Source of the DNA: Geomonas agri
Lineage (GTDB): Bacteria > Desulfobacterota > Desulfuromonadia > Geobacterales > Geobacteraceae
Length of the DNA stretch: 64,000 nucleotides
Direction: 5' to 3'
NCBI RefSeq assembly: GCF_020179605.1
Contig: NZ_JAINZO010000003.1
Span: 1-64,000, forward strand
Shown: piece by piece, positions 63,785 to 64,000 of the stretch
How positions within the stretch are numbered: the stretch's first letter is position 1
How the letters are laid out: every line of letters begins with the position of its first letter
Made by a program: the position numbers and the translations under genes
Notes under the pieces: generated by a model
What the model was told of the DNA's origin: nothing
The model's input: the letters and a program-made list of their open reading frames with translations, nothing else
Databases searched by the model: none

Positions 63785-64000
63785 CTAGCAGGCGGCCTGC
63801 TTGCGCTTTCTCATGTAGCTCAGGTACTGGGCGCCTTCCTTGAGGAGCTTGCGGCGCACCTGGGAGTCGACCAGCATGCTAAAGATGCTGCGCGCTATGT
63901 AGCGGGGGCGGAAGTAGAACTTGTTGTAGAACAGCTCCACCGCATCGAAGATCTCCTGGTTGGTGAGATCGGGGTAGTTGATGACGCACTTCTGGTGACC
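63785..64000 (-). CDS. hpnJ: HpnJ-like radical SAM protein, C-terminal end only
   Basis: The frame is open from the right edge to the TAG at 63785-63787 (71 codons). It begins GHQKCVINYPDLTNQEIFDA and ends EGAQYLSYMRKRKQAAC. This is the C-terminal pattern of the B12-binding radical SAM proteins of hopanoid loci (HpnJ); the catalytic part lies outside the window. It is 10 nt upstream of hpnK. Confidence 0.7.
   Translation of the reverse strand, partial: GHQKCVINYPDLTNQEIFDAVELFYNKFYFRPRYIARSIFSMLVDSQVRRKLLKEGAQYLSYMRKRKQAAC

Overview
The window is a GC-rich, gene-dense stretch of a Deltaproteobacterium (Desulfuromonadota). Gene content and neighbourhoods suggest a Geobacter relative such as Geomonas, Citrifermentans or Geobacter sensu lato. 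The supports are the unbroken tRNA-tuf-secE-nusG-rpl-rpo-str cluster, leuB-asd-asd-truA-rplM-rpsI-argC, many sensor kinases, class I fumarase, an lpxC outer-membrane marker and hopanoid genes. The taxonomic call is inference from context; no search was run.

Region 1 (1-18137, all minus strand) is one large gene-expression block. Reading in transcription order: a near-consensus promoter, tRNA-Thr(TGT), tRNA-Tyr, tRNA-Gly(TCC), tRNA-Thr(GGT), tuf, rpmG, tRNA-Trp, secE, nusG, rplK, rplA, rplJ, rplL, rpoB, rpoC, a second promoter, rpsL, rpsG, fusA and a second tuf cut by the left edge. Intercistronic hairpins sit at rpmG/tRNA-Trp, rplL/rpoB, rpoB/rpoC and rpoC/rpsL.

Region 2 (18138-27562) holds a DUF2917 gene, a YciI-like gene and a YgiQ radical SAM gene, then biosynthetic and ribosomal genes on the minus strand: argC, the rplM-rpsI operon, truA, two different aspartate-semialdehyde dehydrogenase families side by side, and leuB.

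Region 3 (27563-37267) holds a ChaN-PDZ lipoprotein, glgC, a hybrid sensor kinase, msrA, a GspE/PilB-type ATPase, and a phasin-like gene translationally coupled to a UbiB-family kinase.

Region 4 (37268-50675) is largely envelope and signalling: lpxC, an NtrY-like kinase, a 1060-residue AsmA protein, a small lipoprotein, a B12-binding radical SAM protein with TPRs, a LysM-NlpC/P60 hydrolase, a fused CdaA-YbbR diadenylate cyclase, ubiE and a methyltransferase.

Region 5 (50676-64000) holds an orphan small gene, a FadL-type channel with a large outer-membrane-type lipase lipoprotein, class I fumarase, a CheX/small HTH/REC-HD-GYP group, a periplasmic glutaredoxin-like protein with a PDZ protein, asnS, a DUF3108 protein, and the end of a hopanoid-associated group (hpnJ, hpnK and an EamA-like transporter).

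No transposase, integrase, phage, CRISPR or classical defence system was found. The non-routine signals are small: short-period repeats placed right after stop codons, a promoter sitting inside a terminator upstream of the NlpC/P60 gene, a 9-bp-period palindromic repeat between rpoB and rpoC, an operator-like palindrome over the fadL/lipase promoter, and some unusual domain fusions.
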